NCBI RefSeq assembly: GCF_012317585.1
Contig: NZ_CP042909.1
Location: forward strand, 558,001 to 622,000
Direction: 5' to 3'
DNA length: 64,000 nucleotides
DNA from: Thermosulfurimonas marina
Lineage (GTDB): Bacteria; Desulfobacterota; Thermodesulfobacteria; Thermodesulfobacteriales; Thermodesulfobacteriaceae
Positions 37,779 through 46,781 of this stretch are shown in pieces (position 1 is the stretch's first letter; the number at the start of each line of letters is the position of its first letter). The translations under genes were made by a program, and so were the position numbers. A model generated the notes under the pieces. That model was not told the origin of the DNA, did not search any database, and saw nothing but the letters and a program-made list of their open reading frames with translations.

Positions 37779-38699
37779 CTAGATTAACCCGTAGTCCTTA
37801 AGGACCTCCCGGAGCTTTTCGAGATTGGCCTCGCTCATGGGGGCCAGGGGAAGGCGTACCGTGGGGCTGGCTATCTTTCCCATAAGGGCCAGGGCGGCCT
37901 TGGCCGGCACAGGATTGGTCTCCAGAAAAAGGGCCTTAAACAAGGGGTAGAGCTTGAAATGCATCCGCCGGGCCTGGTCCCACTTGCCCTTGAGGCAGGC
38001 CTCCATGAAACGGGCCATCTCCCGGGGGACCACATTGGCGGCCACCGAGATTACTCCGTGTCCTCCCAGGGCCATGAGACCGAAGGCCGTAAAGTCGTCT
38101 CCGGAAAAGACCCGAAACTTGTTCCCGCAGAGGCGAAAGATCTCCGTAGCCTGTTTCATGCAGCCCGTGGCCTCTTTGATACCAATAATGTTGCGGATCT
38201 TAGAGAGCCGGGCCACGGTTTCCGGAGCCAGATTGACCGAGGTGCGCCCGGGCACGTTATAAAGGATAATGGGCACCTTCACCTCCCGGGCCACCGCCTC
38301 GTAATGCCGGAAAAGCCCTTCCTGGGTGGGCTTATTGTAGTAAGGGGTGACCATGAGGACGGCATCGGCCCCCATCTCCTGGGCCATCTTGGTGAGCTCG
38401 ATGGAGGCCGCAGTATTGTTGGTGCCGGTCCCCAGAATGACCGGGACCTTGCCCTTGGCCTCCTCCAGGGCGATCTCAAAGACCCGGGCCTTTTCCTCCT
38501 TGGAAAGGGTGGCTGACTCCCCGGTGGTTCCCACCACCACCAGGCCGTGAGTCTTTTCCTTGAGGTGCCAGCGCACCAGCTCCCGGAAGCCCTCCTCGTC
38601 CAGGGTCCCGTCCTCTTTAAAGGGGGTGACGATGGCCACAATGGAACCTTTGATGTCTTCCGGGCCGAAATTCTTGCAGCGCTTTCTTCCGCAGGGCAT
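37779..38699 (-). CDS. dapA: 4-hydroxy-tetrahydrodipicolinate synthase
   Basis: 306 residues. Condenses pyruvate with aspartate semialdehyde in lysine/diaminopimelate synthesis. TIM-barrel with GTTGESATLSKEE, the tyrosine-containing VTPYYNKPTQEGL and ILYNVPGRTSVN, and the Schiff-base lysine in IGIKEATG. The start at 38699 has a strong SD (GGAGGGAGG); it gives a 17-residue N-terminal extension (MPCGRKRCKNFGPEDIK) with two cysteines before the usual GSIVAIVTPF start of DapA, and no later start codon is available. It follows the beta-helix gene by 14 bases. Confidence 0.95.
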   Translation of the reverse strand: MPCGRKRCKNFGPEDIKGSIVAIVTPFKEDGTLDEEGFRELVRWHLKEKTHGLVVVGTTGESATLSKEEKARVFEIALEEAKGKVPVILGTGTNNTAASIELTKMAQEMGADAVLMVTPYYNKPTQEGLFRHYEAVAREVKVPIILYNVPGRTSVNLAPETVARLSKIRNIIGIKEATGCMKQATEIFRLCGNKFRVFSGDDFTAFGLMALGGHGVISVAANVVPREMARFMEACLKGKWDQARRMHFKLYPLFKALFLETNPVPAKAALALMGKIASPTVRLPLAPMSEANLEKLREVLKDYGLI

Positions 38700-38713
38700 G
38701 GCCTCCCTCCTTT

Positions 38714-39508
38714 TTACTTTTTAATGATACTCCGGGCCGGAAAGATCCCGGGGCCGGCGGTCACGTTGGGAAGAACCAGGGAGCCGGGGCCGAGAAGGGT
38801 CCCGGGATTGGTCACACTGTTACAGCCAGTCTGCACCCCGTCTCCCAATACGGCTCCCAATTTACGAAGCCCGGTATCCACCACCTGACCTTCCTTCCGC
38901 ACCCTAATGGTCCCCCGGGCAAGCCTTAGATTGGCCAGCTTGGTTCCCGCCCCCAGATTGACCTCCCGGCCCAGGAGGCTATCGCCTACATAAGCGAAAT
39001 GGCCGGCCTTGGCTCCGTCGAGGAATACGGCCTTTTTGACCTCCGTGGTGTGTCCAATGATGCAACCCTCTCCGGTAAGGACCTCTCCCCGGAGGTAGGC
39101 CCCCTGCCGAACTTCGGTCCTGGGGCCGAGAAGGGTGGGGCCATAGATCAAAGCCCCGGGTTCCACCAGCACCCCCGGAGAGAGCCCCACCTCCCGATCC
39201 ATAAAGACCGCCCCCGGGAAGACCAGAGCGGCTCCCGGGAGTTCCTCCCCTTTGCGCAGGACCCGGAATCCTTTCCGTTCCCGAAAAAGCTTTACTTCAG
39301 AGAAGGGGAAGATTTCTTCTCCCCAGAAGACCAGACCCTCCCTCAGGGGTTCGGCGAGAGGAACCTCCGGGGGAAGGGGACGGATATGGTCCCGAAGATA
39401 CTCGGCCAGTCTTTTCAGGACCTCCCACACGTAGACACAGTCTTCAAAGAGGATCCGGTGTCGAGTAAGGGCGGTAAGATCGAAATAGTCTTGCGGGCTC
39501 AAACTCAT
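38714..39508 (-). CDS. Left-handed beta-helix (hexapeptide) protein, GlmU C-terminal-like
   Basis: 264 residues. The first 95 residues (MSLSPQDYFDLTALTRH...) have no nucleotidyltransferase motif. The rest is a hexapeptide-repeat helix; GHTTEVKKAVFLDGAKAGHF followed by AYVGDSLLG and NLGAGTKLANLR parallels the acetyltransferase domain of GlmU and glucose-1-phosphate uridylyltransferase tails. A role in sugar-nucleotide acylation or as a regulatory partner is possible; the missing GT-A domain makes a full GlmU role unlikely. Its start overlaps the KaiC-like gene stop by four bases, so they are co-translated. Confidence 0.78.
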   Translation of the reverse strand: MSLSPQDYFDLTALTRHRILFEDCVYVWEVLKRLAEYLRDHIRPLPPEVPLAEPLREGLVFWGEEIFPFSEVKLFRERKGFRVLRKGEELPGAALVFPGAVFMDREVGLSPGVLVEPGALIYGPTLLGPRTEVRQGAYLRGEVLTGEGCIIGHTTEVKKAVFLDGAKAGHFAYVGDSLLGREVNLGAGTKLANLRLARGTIRVRKEGQVVDTGLRKLGAVLGDGVQTGCNSVTNPGTLLGPGSLVLPNVTAGPGIFPARSIIKK

Positions 39509-40371
39509 TTTTTGAGAATTTCCGCCAGGGGTTTTCCCACTTTTACCAGACCGAGTTCGGTAATTTCAAGTAGGCGCACCGAGGTGTCGTGCCCGCAGAG
39601 GCGGCAGCCGTCTATCCGGAAAAGCCGGAGGATGGTCCCCGGGGAAAGACCGTAGGCCGAGGCCGCCCGGGCTGAAAGAAGGAGTTCTTTGGAAAGCACC
39701 ATGGTGCAGTCTACGATATGGCCCACGGCGTAACCTCCGGCGGCTTCGGCCGAAAGTTCTTCATGGGCACTTCTTTTCTGGGAGACAAAGACCGCGGTCT
39801 GGTGCCATTTCTTACAAAAGGTATAAAGGGCCCGCACCACGCTACGGGCCATCATCTCCCGGGCCTCGTAAAGGCCGGTTACCGAGTCCACCACCGTGCG
39901 GGTGACCTTGTAGGTGCGATAGATATGGGCCAGGGTGTCGAGCAGGGTGGGTAGATCCTCCCGCAACCGGTGGTGGCTTGCCGCATCAAGAAGAACGATG
40001 TTCTCTTCAAGGCTGGAAAAATCAAACCCCATGGCCCGAGCCCGCTCTTCCAACCCTCGGGCCACAAAGGGGGCCGGGGTCTCCACGGTCACCAGACAGA
40101 CCCGGTGGCCCTCCGCCGCTTGGCGCACGGTAAATTGTTCGGCCATGAGGCTTTTTCCGGTATCCGGCATCCCGGTGAGGTTGACCACCGCCCCTAAAGG
40201 AATCCCTCCCAGCGGTCGGCGCACCGGACGGCCCTTTTCCCACTCCACCCGGAAAAAGAGTTCGTCTAGACCGGGCACTCCTGTAGGGACCCCCTCAAGG
40301 GGCGGGGCCTTTTCCGCGGCCTCCGAAGGCCGGAAAATGGCCTCTTCTACAATGGTCCGTTCCCTTTCCAA
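39505..40371 (-). CDS. KaiC/RecA-like ATPase
   Basis: 288 residues, single RecA-type domain. Starts with the KaiC-like lead PTGVPGLDELFF, Walker A GMPDTGKS at 67-74, Walker B-like TRTVVDSVTGL with Asp162, and SQKRS/GYAVGHIVD in the later core. Near the end DGCRLCGHDT adds a CxxC that could bind metal. Single-domain KaiC homologues occur widely and seldom have known partners; no kaiA or kaiB is here. It is in one unit with the beta-helix protein, dapA and the phosphoribosyltransferase. Function unknown; a regulatory or sensing ATPase is plausible. Confidence 0.82.
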   Translation of the reverse strand: MERERTIVEEAIFRPSEAAEKAPPLEGVPTGVPGLDELFFRVEWEKGRPVRRPLGGIPLGAVVNLTGMPDTGKSLMAEQFTVRQAAEGHRVCLVTVETPAPFVARGLEERARAMGFDFSSLEENIVLLDAASHHRLREDLPTLLDTLAHIYRTYKVTRTVVDSVTGLYEAREMMARSVVRALYTFCKKWHQTAVFVSQKRSAHEELSAEAAGGYAVGHIVDCTMVLSKELLLSARAASAYGLSPGTILRLFRIDGCRLCGHDTSVRLLEITELGLVKVGKPLAEILKK

Positions 40372-40385
40372 AATCTACCTCCGAG

Positions 40386-40413
40386 TTTGACTTTTTATAT
40401 AGATTTACTATAT
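40386..40413 (+). promoter_or_regulatory. Candidate promoter of the PilZ-pilD pair
   Basis: TTGACT (40386-40391), 16-base spacer, TATATC (40408-40413), start near 40420, 28 bases before the GTG of the PilZ gene. The whole AT-rich stretch also offers minus-strand TATATA, so a divergent promoter for the KaiC-like gene may overlap. Confidence 0.6.
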
Positions 40414-40447
40414 CATAGAAACAGAGCGATTTCTAAAGGAACCCGAG

Positions 40448-40804
40448 GTGAAAGAAAAGAGGCGCTATCCCCGTTTACATTTTGATTGCATTCGGGCCTA
40501 TCTGCCGGGGAAGGAAAAACCTTACGATGTGTTGGATATCTCCCTCAAAGGTTGTTTTATCGCTATGGAGGATCCTCCTCCGCCGGGGACTATTCTGCCC
40601 CTAGAGTTGGAGCTTCCCGGGGTAGGACGTATTCCCGTACGGGCCCTGGTGATGCATCAGGGAGGGCTTGAGCCCCGAGGAGCGGGAGTCCTCATTCTGG
40701 AAATTGAAGGAGAACTTCACCACGTCTACGCCAAGTTTCTCAAGGCTCTTCAGATTATCCACGAAGCCCGGCAACTTTACGACAAGATCATGTCTTCACG
40801 ATGA
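40448..40804 (+). CDS. PilZ-domain protein (cyclic di-GMP receptor type)
   Basis: 118 residues from a GTG start. The PilZ signature is complete: RRYPR near the start (RxxxR) and DISLKG (D/NxSxxG) at about 31-36, the residues that bind cyclic di-GMP. The rest is the expected beta barrel and a C-terminal helix. Its stop overlaps the prepilin peptidase start as ATGA. With HD-GYP, GGDEF and HDOD proteins nearby this suggests cyclic di-GMP control of pili or surface behaviour. Confidence 0.88.
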   Translation: MKEKRRYPRLHFDCIRAYLPGKEKPYDVLDISLKGCFIAMEDPPPPGTILPLELELPGVGRIPVRALVMHQGGLEPRGAGVLILEIEGELHHVYAKFLKALQIIHEARQLYDKIMSSR

Positions 40805-41574
40805 ATCCTCCCCAGCTCTTCTTTCTCTTTCTTCTGGGTCTGGCTTTGGGGAGTTTTCTCAACGTGGTGATCTACCGCTTACCCCGCGGGCTTTCCCTGG
40901 CTACTCCCGGCTCTTTTTGCCCCCACTGTGGGCATCGCCTGCGCTGGTACGAAAATCTACCTTTGCTTTCTTATCTTTTACAAAAGGGGCGCTGTCGAAG
41001 CTGTGGGGGGATTATCTCTTGGCGTTATCCTCTGGTGGAACTGACCAGTGGTCTTCTGATCCTTTTCACTTTTGAGCGGTTTGGTTGGCCGGCCGGGGCC
41101 ATTTTTTATCTCTTTTCCCTCCTCCTTTTGGCCGCCACCTTTATCGATCTGGAACACCGCATCATTCCGGACGAGATTACCCTGGGAGGGCTCCTCCTGG
41201 GGCTGGCCCTTTCCCCCTGGAACCCCCTGGTGACCCCTTTTAGGGCCCTGGTGGGAGCCCTCTGCGGGGCCGGGGCCTTCTATCTCTTGGGAGAGTTCTA
41301 CGCCTGGTTGCGGGGCCGGGAGGGCCTGGGCGGGGGAGACCACAAGCTTCTGGCCCTCATAGGGGCCTTCCTCGGGCCCTGGCGCCTTTTTCCGGTGGTC
41401 TTTCTGGCTGCGGCAAGCGGGCTGGGGGCAGCCCTCTTTCTTTTTCTGTTGGGCCGCCGGCGGCTTTCAGGAGGATCCGCCCTCCCCTTCGGGCCCTTTC
41501 TGGCCCTGGGAGCCCTGGCGACGCTCTTTCTTCCCCGGGGCGCGCTTTTTTTTCTCTTTCCGACGGTCTATTAA
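40801..41574 (+). CDS. pilD: Type IV prepilin peptidase / N-methyltransferase
   Basis: 257 residues, integral membrane enzyme that cleaves and N-methylates type IV prepilins or secretion pseudopilins. The N-terminal methyltransferase part has FLNVVIYRLPRG and two zinc CxxC pairs (CPHC, CRSC). The peptidase aspartates are in DLEHRIIPDE and in GGGDHKLLALIGA. About eight membrane helices. The last 108 bases overlap the GGDEF gene on the other strand. No pilin genes are in the window except a TPR lipoprotein that might be PilF-like. Confidence 0.93.
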   Translation: MNPPQLFFLFLLGLALGSFLNVVIYRLPRGLSLATPGSFCPHCGHRLRWYENLPLLSYLLQKGRCRSCGGIISWRYPLVELTSGLLILFTFERFGWPAGAIFYLFSLLLLAATFIDLEHRIIPDEITLGGLLLGLALSPWNPLVTPFRALVGALCGAGAFYLLGEFYAWLRGREGLGGGDHKLLALIGAFLGPWRLFPVVFLAAASGLGAALFLFLLGRRRLSGGSALPFGPFLALGALATLFLPRGALFFLFPTVY

Positions 41575-42474
41575 AAAGGCGCTCCCGGGCATCTTCTTGA
41601 GATAGTGTTTGATCTGGGCGGCTACCGCAGCCACTTCCCCGTAATGGTGAAAGCGTCCCGGCCAGACCGGTACGATGGCAATGGAGACCGAAGGCCAGGG
41701 AAGCCGACAGAGGACCCCCTGCCGGTCGGTGGTGATCAGGCATCCTCGACGACGATCTTCTTCATTTACGAAGTTGAGGATGAGCTCGTCGAAATTCTGG
41801 ATGATCTCCCGGGCCACCTCTTCAGCCACTTCAAGAGGCACAATGAAGACGAAATCGTCTCCTCCGATGTGCCCTACAAAACCCTTGGGGCCGGCATGGG
41901 CTTCCACCGTGTTTACTAAGAGACGGGCCACCATGCGGATGACCTCGTCTCCCCGGGAAAAGCCGTAGGTGTCGTTATAGGGTTTAAAGTGGTCCAGGTC
42001 CACATAGGCCACGGCCCAGCGGCCGGGGCTTTCCAGCACCTCTTCGATCTTTCGCAAAATGGAAGTATTCCCCGGAAGGCCGGTAAGGGGGTTATTGTCT
42101 GCCAAGCGCTGCGAGCGGATGAAGGCCAGCTGTACTCGGGAAAGGACCTCCTCTTTCGGGGAATTTTCAGTCAAAAAATCATCTATGAAGTAATCTTCCC
42201 ACTCAATTTCGGAAATTCTTTCCGACTTGAGCACCAGGAGAATGGGAAGGGAGGAAAGGCTGAGATCCTCTTTTAGGGCGAAGACCAGATCCCGGGCCAG
42301 ATGCGGACTAAGGCTCTCCTGAAGAATCAGCATGTCTGGAAGGTCGAAGAGGACCCTTTCGGCAGCCTCTCGAATCTCGGGGAAGATCTCCGTCCAGTAT
42401 CCCTTCTGGCGCAGGGCTCTGGTCCATTCCTTAAAGGGAGGGTTCTCTTCACTTACCAGAAGGATTTTCCGCAC
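41467..42474 (-). CDS. Degenerate receiver-GGDEF protein (putative diguanylate cyclase)
   Basis: 335 residues. The N-terminal receiver-like domain (1-120) has Gln52 where the phospho-acceptor Asp should be (LILQESLSP) and SEE for the acidic pair, so phosphorylation is unlikely. The GGDEF domain begins at NNPLTGLPG with DLDHFKPYND and active-site variant GGDDF (204-208), which is still compatible with activity; no upstream RxxD I-site is seen. The C-terminal 35 residues are Lys/Arg/Gly-rich and coincide with the convergent pilD end. It overlaps the HDOD gene by 26 bases. Confidence 0.87.
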   Translation of the reverse strand: MRKILLVSEENPPFKEWTRALRQKGYWTEIFPEIREAAERVLFDLPDMLILQESLSPHLARDLVFALKEDLSLSSLPILLVLKSERISEIEWEDYFIDDFLTENSPKEEVLSRVQLAFIRSQRLADNNPLTGLPGNTSILRKIEEVLESPGRWAVAYVDLDHFKPYNDTYGFSRGDEVIRMVARLLVNTVEAHAGPKGFVGHIGGDDFVFIVPLEVAEEVAREIIQNFDELILNFVNEEDRRRGCLITTDRQGVLCRLPWPSVSIAIVPVWPGRFHHYGEVAAVAAQIKHYLKKMPGSAFLIDRRKEKKKRAPGKKERRQGSQGQKGPEGEGGSS

Positions 42475-43324
42475 TCAGGGCCTCCCGCAAATCCTCAGTA
42501 AAAAATTTTAGTTCATAAAATTTCTCTTCCATCTCTCGGAAAATTTCCTTTAAATCTTCCCGGGAGAGGGGGATTTCGGCCAGGGCCTTTTTGGAGGGTT
42601 CCGGCAACCACCAGTCTCCCTCTACTCCAAATCCTCGGGCCCGGACCAGAATATCCGCCAGATGCACGAGGGCCGTCTCTTTAGGAAATTTTCGGGCCTT
42701 TTTCGGTTCATGATGGTGGGCCACGGGCTCCACCAGCCTTTCCGGAAGATTCCAGCGGTCAAGGAGATATCCCCCAATCTCTGCGTGGTCCATATGGAGG
42801 GCCTCAAGTTCGGCCTCGCGAGGGGGTTTCCCCTGGGCAATCTTTTCCTTGATGGCCGGCCAGTCCTCGGTAAGCGAGGCCCGGATAACCACCTTGCCCA
42901 GATCGTGGAGGAGCCCGGCCGTGGCCACCTCCTCCGGGTTTTCTAATTCAAATCGCTTGGCCAAAAGGCCGCTGGTGACCGCAACCCCTAGAGAATGCTC
43001 CCAGAGGGCCACATCCTGACTCTGCATCATCTCGAAGATGGAGGCCGTAAGGACCAGAGTGCGAATGACGTTGAAGCCCAGAAGGACGATGGCGTTAGAG
43101 ACGGTGGAAATCCGCCGGGGAAAGCCGTAAAAGGCAGAGTTGACCAGGCGCAACACTTTACCGGTGAGCACCTGGTCTTTTTCGATTACCGCGGCAATCT
43201 GGGGGGCGGAGACGGTCTCGTCCCCAATCATGCGGGTGAGTTGAGAGACAATAGGCGGAAGGGTGGGAAGCCCCTGAAGGGTGCGCAGCTTTTTCTTGAT
43301 CTCCCGGCGCTTGTCGTCAGGCAT
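42449..43324 (-). CDS. HDOD-domain signalling protein
   Basis: 291 residues. HDOD pattern: LPTLPPIVSQLTRMI, IEKDQVLTGKVLRLVNSAFYG, ISTVSNAIVLLGFN, and an HD-like pair (LLHDLGKVVI, HMDHAEIGGYLLDRW). HDOD proteins lack a proven catalytic activity and act in signalling of the cyclic di-GMP or stress type. The set DUF3391-like, HDOD, GGDEF is overlapping and co-directional, so they probably act together. Confidence 0.9.
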   Translation of the reverse strand: MPDDKRREIKKKLRTLQGLPTLPPIVSQLTRMIGDETVSAPQIAAVIEKDQVLTGKVLRLVNSAFYGFPRRISTVSNAIVLLGFNVIRTLVLTASIFEMMQSQDVALWEHSLGVAVTSGLLAKRFELENPEEVATAGLLHDLGKVVIRASLTEDWPAIKEKIAQGKPPREAELEALHMDHAEIGGYLLDRWNLPERLVEPVAHHHEPKKARKFPKETALVHLADILVRARGFGVEGDWWLPEPSKKALAEIPLSREDLKEIFREMEEKFYELKFFTEDLREALSAENPSGK

Positions 43325-43634
43325 CCTCGCTCTCCCGATGAAGCTCTCCCAGGACCTCGCGCAGGACCTCCTTGAGTTCCAGGAGGAAGGGATGGAGGGC
43401 CTGAGAAAAGCGCTTCTCTAGGGCGGCCAGTTCTTCGGCCAGGGTCTTTTCCCAGGGGAAGTTTACTGGATGTCCCTCCACGGTGACATAACTTACCCCC
43501 ATCTTGGCAAAGCGTTCGAGGATTTCGGGGCTAAGAGTGGTGCCCGCAGGACAGAGTACCCGACCCTTTTCGTCCCGCACCTCCTGGGCGGTGCGCATCC
43601 CTGGCTTGAGATACTTTAGGGGCAGCCTCTGCAA
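43317..43634 (-). CDS. Small DUF3391-like protein upstream of HDOD
   Basis: 105 residues. The first half (LKPGMRTAQEVRDEKGRVLC, then AGTTLSPEILERFAKMGV and YVTVEG) is the fold that usually precedes HD-GYP domains (DUF3391-like). The second half is a charged helix (EELAALEKRFSQALHP). It stands alone here and overlaps the HDOD gene by eight bases. It may act as a sensory or dimerisation module for the HDOD or GGDEF protein; that is inference. Confidence 0.72.
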   Translation of the reverse strand: MQRLPLKYLKPGMRTAQEVRDEKGRVLCPAGTTLSPEILERFAKMGVSYVTVEGHPVNFPWEKTLAEELAALEKRFSQALHPFLLELKEVLREVLGELHRESEDA

Positions 43635-43638
43635 AATT

Positions 43639-45087
43639 TCACTCCAGCGGAGGTTTGAGCTCCAGGGCCAGGGCCCTTTCCAGATGATGGGCCAGGGCCA
43701 GGACCCGATCGTCGGCCAGCTGAGGGCCGATCACTTGGAGACCCACCGGAAGCTTTCCTTCGGCCAAGCCCACCGGGAGACTCAGCCCCGGAAGCCCGGC
43801 TAGATTCACCGGGATGGTATAAATATCCGAAAGGTACATTTGAAGGGGATCGTCGGTCTTTTCTCCCAGACGGAAGGCGGGGGTTGGGCTTGCGGGAAGA
43901 AGAAGGAGGTCCACCTCCCGGAAGGCCACCTCGAAATCGCGCCGGATAAGGGTCCGCACCTGGGAGGCCTTGCGGTAAAAGGCCTCGTAATAGCCGGCCG
44001 AAAGGGCATAGGTCCCCAGCATGATCCGCCGTTTGACCTCCGGGCCAAAACCCTCGGAGCGGGTCTTTTTGTACATCTCCAGAAGGTCTCGCCCTTCGGC
44101 CCGAAAGCCGTATTTCACTCCGTCGTAGCGGGCCAGATTGGAACTGGCCTCCGCCGGGGCGATGATGTAATAGGCCGCCAGGGCGTATTCCATATGGGGA
44201 AGGGAGACCTCCCGGAGCTCACAACCCAAATCTTTTAAGGCCCTGAAGGCCTCCTCCACCACGGAGCGTACCTCCTCGGAAAGACCCTCTCCGAAGGCCT
44301 CCCGGACCAGCCCCAGCTTCATTCCCTCCACCGGGGCCTTCAGGGCCTCCAGGTAGTCGGGCTGGGGTTCGGGCCAGGAGGTGGAATCCCTTTCGTCCGG
44401 GCCTCCGATCACCTGAAGGACAAGGGCCGCATCCGCCACCGTCCGGGTAAGGGGACCAATCTGATCCAAAGAAGAGGCGAAGGCCACCAGCCCGTACCGG
44501 GAAACCCGCCCGTAGGTGGGCTTAAACCCTACTACCCCACAGAAAGAGGCGGGCTGCCGGATGGACCCTCCGGTATCTGAGCCCAGAGAGGCCGCGCAGA
44601 GGTCTGCGGCCACGGCGGCAGCCGAACCCCCGGAGGACCCTCCTGGAACCCGCTCGAGATCCCAGGGATTGCGGGTGGGAAAGAAGGTCGAATTTTCCGT
44701 GGAAGAACCCATGGCGAATTCGTCGAGATTGGTCTTCCCTAGGAGGACCGCCCCCGCGGCTTTGAGCCTTTCCACCACCGTGGCGTCATAAGGGGGGACA
44801 AAATTCTCGAGGATCTTCGAGGCACAGGTGGTACGGATCCCTCGGGTGCAGATGTTGTCTTTTATGGCCACCGGAAGACCCAGAAGGGGAAGATCTTCTC
44901 CGGCGGCCAGCCGGCGATCAGCCTCTCGGGCTGCAGAAAGGGCTTGGTCAGGGGTAACGGTAATATAGGCCCGCAGGCGGGGATCCAGGCGTTCAATCCT
45001 TTCCAGGTAATAGCGCGTAAGCTCTTCGGCACTTATCTCACGCCTTCTCAGGCGCTCTCTTAGGGTCAGAAGGGACTCAAAGGACAT
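43639..45087 (-). CDS. gatA: Aspartyl/glutamyl-tRNA amidotransferase subunit A
   Basis: 482 residues. Amidase that supplies ammonia to GatB for Gln-tRNA(Gln) or Asn-tRNA(Asn). The amidase-signature triad is visible: Lys in [10 protein letters not shown], Ser in [13 protein letters not shown] and nucleophile Ser in [13 protein letters not shown]. It follows gatC by 14 bases; gatB is not in the window. Presence suggests that the organism makes at least one of these aminoacyl-tRNAs indirectly. Length standard. Confidence 0.97.
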   Translation of the reverse strand: MSFESLLTLRERLRRREISAEELTRYYLERIERLDPRLRAYITVTPDQALSAAREADRRLAAGEDLPLLGLPVAIKDNICTRGIRTTCASKILENFVPPYDATVVERLKAAGAVLLGKTNLDEFAMGSSTENSTFFPTRNPWDLERVPGGSSGGSAAAVAADLCAASLGSDTGGSIRQPASFCGVVGFKPTYGRVSRYGLVAFASSLDQIGPLTRTVADAALVLQVIGGPDERDSTSWPEPQPDYLEALKAPVEGMKLGLVREAFGEGLSEEVRSVVEEAFRALKDLGCELREVSLPHMEYALAAYYIIAPAEASSNLARYDGVKYGFRAEGRDLLEMYKKTRSEGFGPEVKRRIMLGTYALSAGYYEAFYRKASQVRTLIRRDFEVAFREVDLLLLPASPTPAFRLGEKTDDPLQMYLSDIYTIPVNLAGLPGLSLPVGLAEGKLPVGLQVIGPQLADDRVLALAHHLERALALELKPPLE

Positions 45088-45101
45088 CTTTCCGCTCCTC
45101 C

Positions 45102-45392
45102 TCAGCTCCGAATAACCCGGGGGACTACGAAGGAAGTCCCTTCCCGCTCCGGGGCATTGGCCAAAATTTCTTCCGGGGGGAAAGAAGAACGGGTCTGGTC
45201 CTCCCGGAAGCGGTTCGTGAGCCGCAGGGCATTATAGGTGGGCTCCACTCCGGAGGTGTCCACCTCCGAGAGCTTGGCTACATAGTCCAGGATGCTGGAG
45301 AGTTCCCGGGTGAAGCGTTCCAGATCCTCTTCGGAAAATTCCAAACGGGCTAGATGAGCTACGTGTTGCACTTCCTCTTTGGAGATGGCCAT
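45102..45392 (-). CDS. gatC: Aspartyl/glutamyl-tRNA amidotransferase subunit C
   Basis: 96 residues. Small belt subunit that holds GatA to GatB. Typical start [21 protein letters not shown] and the conserved [26 protein letters not shown] (in parts). It begins the gatC-gatA-signalling group; a 71-base gap with an AT-rich patch separates it from thiDN and may hold a weak promoter. Confidence 0.95.
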   Translation of the reverse strand: MAISKEEVQHVAHLARLEFSEEDLERFTRELSSILDYVAKLSEVDTSGVEPTYNALRLTNRFREDQTRSSFPPEEILANAPEREGTSFVVPRVIRS

Positions 45393-45463
45393 AAGAAAAT
45401 CCCCTCTCTTAAAGATCTTTTTCTACCTTTTAATTAACACAAAGCCGCGGAGGGAACAAGGAA

Positions 45464-46771
45464 TCAAGGCAGAAGTTTCAGGGCCAGGCGGACCGCCTCC
45501 TGGGGGCTGCGGGCCAGGATGCGGATCATGGGCTCCTTGCCCAGGTCGCCCGGGTCGGCGATGAGGTCCGGGACATAGCCCAGACGCTGGCAGACCGCGG
45601 TCACCGCCCAGGAGAGGGTCCCCCCTTCGCGACGCTTGATTTCCTCGGGTTCCTCGGTGCGGGAAAAGTGGGCCACCCGCAGGCCCAGAGCTTCGGCCCG
45701 TTTTAGGAACTCTTCTTCATAACGGATATTCATGGCGGCCCGTTTTTCGGGATCGAAACGCAGGGCGGCCAGGACGATGCGGGCTACATGACTGGAGGCC
45801 CCGAAGGCGGGACAGCCTACCGGTCGGGCGGTTTTTCCGTACCCCACGATGCGTCCGGGAAAGGCGGCCACTTCCTCCGGGCCCCGGGCCAGGGGCAGGG
45901 CATAGGCCAGATTGGTCTGGACCTCCGGGATCAGGGGGCGCACCGGATGCGTACAGAACTCTTCGGCGGCCTCGGCGAGGGCCTCTAGCACCTGGCGGCC
46001 TTCGGAAAGCCGTTCCCAGAGGATTCCGGCCTCCGCCCCCGGACGATCCCTGTAGGAGGCGGCCTGCAGGGCTAGAGAAAGCAGATCTTCGGCCTGGGCT
46101 ACGGCTTGAGGGAGGGGTTTCTCCTGGGAAAGGAGCCCGGCTACGGTGCTGGCCAAAAAGCAGCCGGTGCCGCGGAAGTTCCGCAAAAGACGGGGCCGCC
46201 GGAAGACCTTAGTTTCCCTTCCGTCCCAGAAGAAGTCTCGCACCTCCGGCCCCTCTCCATGTCCTCCTTTGAGAAGGACCGCTCGGGGCCCCAGGGCGCC
46301 CAGAGCCTTGGCGGCCTCGGCCTCTCCTCCGGGTTCTATCCTTCGTCCGAGAAGGGCCTCGGCCTCAGGGAGATTGGGGGTAAGAAGGGTCACCCGGGGA
46401 AGGAGTTCCTTCTTCAGCACTTCCCCGAGGGCCGGCTCGGCCAGAGGAAGGCCACTTGAGGCCGAAAGCACCGGATCCAGGACCACAGGACCGGGGAAGT
46501 CCGCAAGCACCCGGGCCAGGGTCCGGACCAGGGAGGCCTTCCCCAGCATCCCCACCTTGACCACCCGTACCCCGGGAAGGGCTGCAACCAGGGCCTTTTC
46601 AAAAAGGGCCTCGGGGACGGGTTCCCAGAAGAAGGCCTCCTCCGCGGTCTGGACGGTGAAGGCCGAAGGAACCGCGGTGGCCGAAACCCCAAGGAGGGCC
46701 AGCACCCGCAGGTCCATCTGAAACCCGGCCCATCCCGAGGGATCTGAGCCGGCTACGACCAGGACTTCCAA
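45464..46771 (-). CDS. thiDN: ThiD-ThiN fusion: HMP-P kinase and thiamine-phosphate synthase
   Basis: 435 residues. Residues 1-255 are a ThiD-type ribokinase-fold domain (VVAGSDPSGWAGFQMDL, VLDPVLSASSG, VLLKGGHGEG, FRGTGCFLASTVAGLL). Residues 260-435 are a ThiN domain (VQTNLAYALPLARGPEEVAAFPGRI in parts, FGASSHVARIVLAAL, DLGKEPMIRILA). The fused enzyme phosphorylates HMP-P and joins it to thiazole phosphate, replacing ThiE. This fusion is common in archaea and thermophilic bacteria. It follows mnmE by ten bases. Confidence 0.92.
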   Translation of the reverse strand: MEVLVVAGSDPSGWAGFQMDLRVLALLGVSATAVPSAFTVQTAEEAFFWEPVPEALFEKALVAALPGVRVVKVGMLGKASLVRTLARVLADFPGPVVLDPVLSASSGLPLAEPALGEVLKKELLPRVTLLTPNLPEAEALLGRRIEPGGEAEAAKALGALGPRAVLLKGGHGEGPEVRDFFWDGRETKVFRRPRLLRNFRGTGCFLASTVAGLLSQEKPLPQAVAQAEDLLSLALQAASYRDRPGAEAGILWERLSEGRQVLEALAEAAEEFCTHPVRPLIPEVQTNLAYALPLARGPEEVAAFPGRIVGYGKTARPVGCPAFGASSHVARIVLAALRFDPEKRAAMNIRYEEEFLKRAEALGLRVAHFSRTEEPEEIKRREGGTLSWAVTAVCQRLGYVPDLIADPGDLGKEPMIRILARSPQEAVRLALKLLP

Positions 46772-46781
46772 GGCCTCCCCC

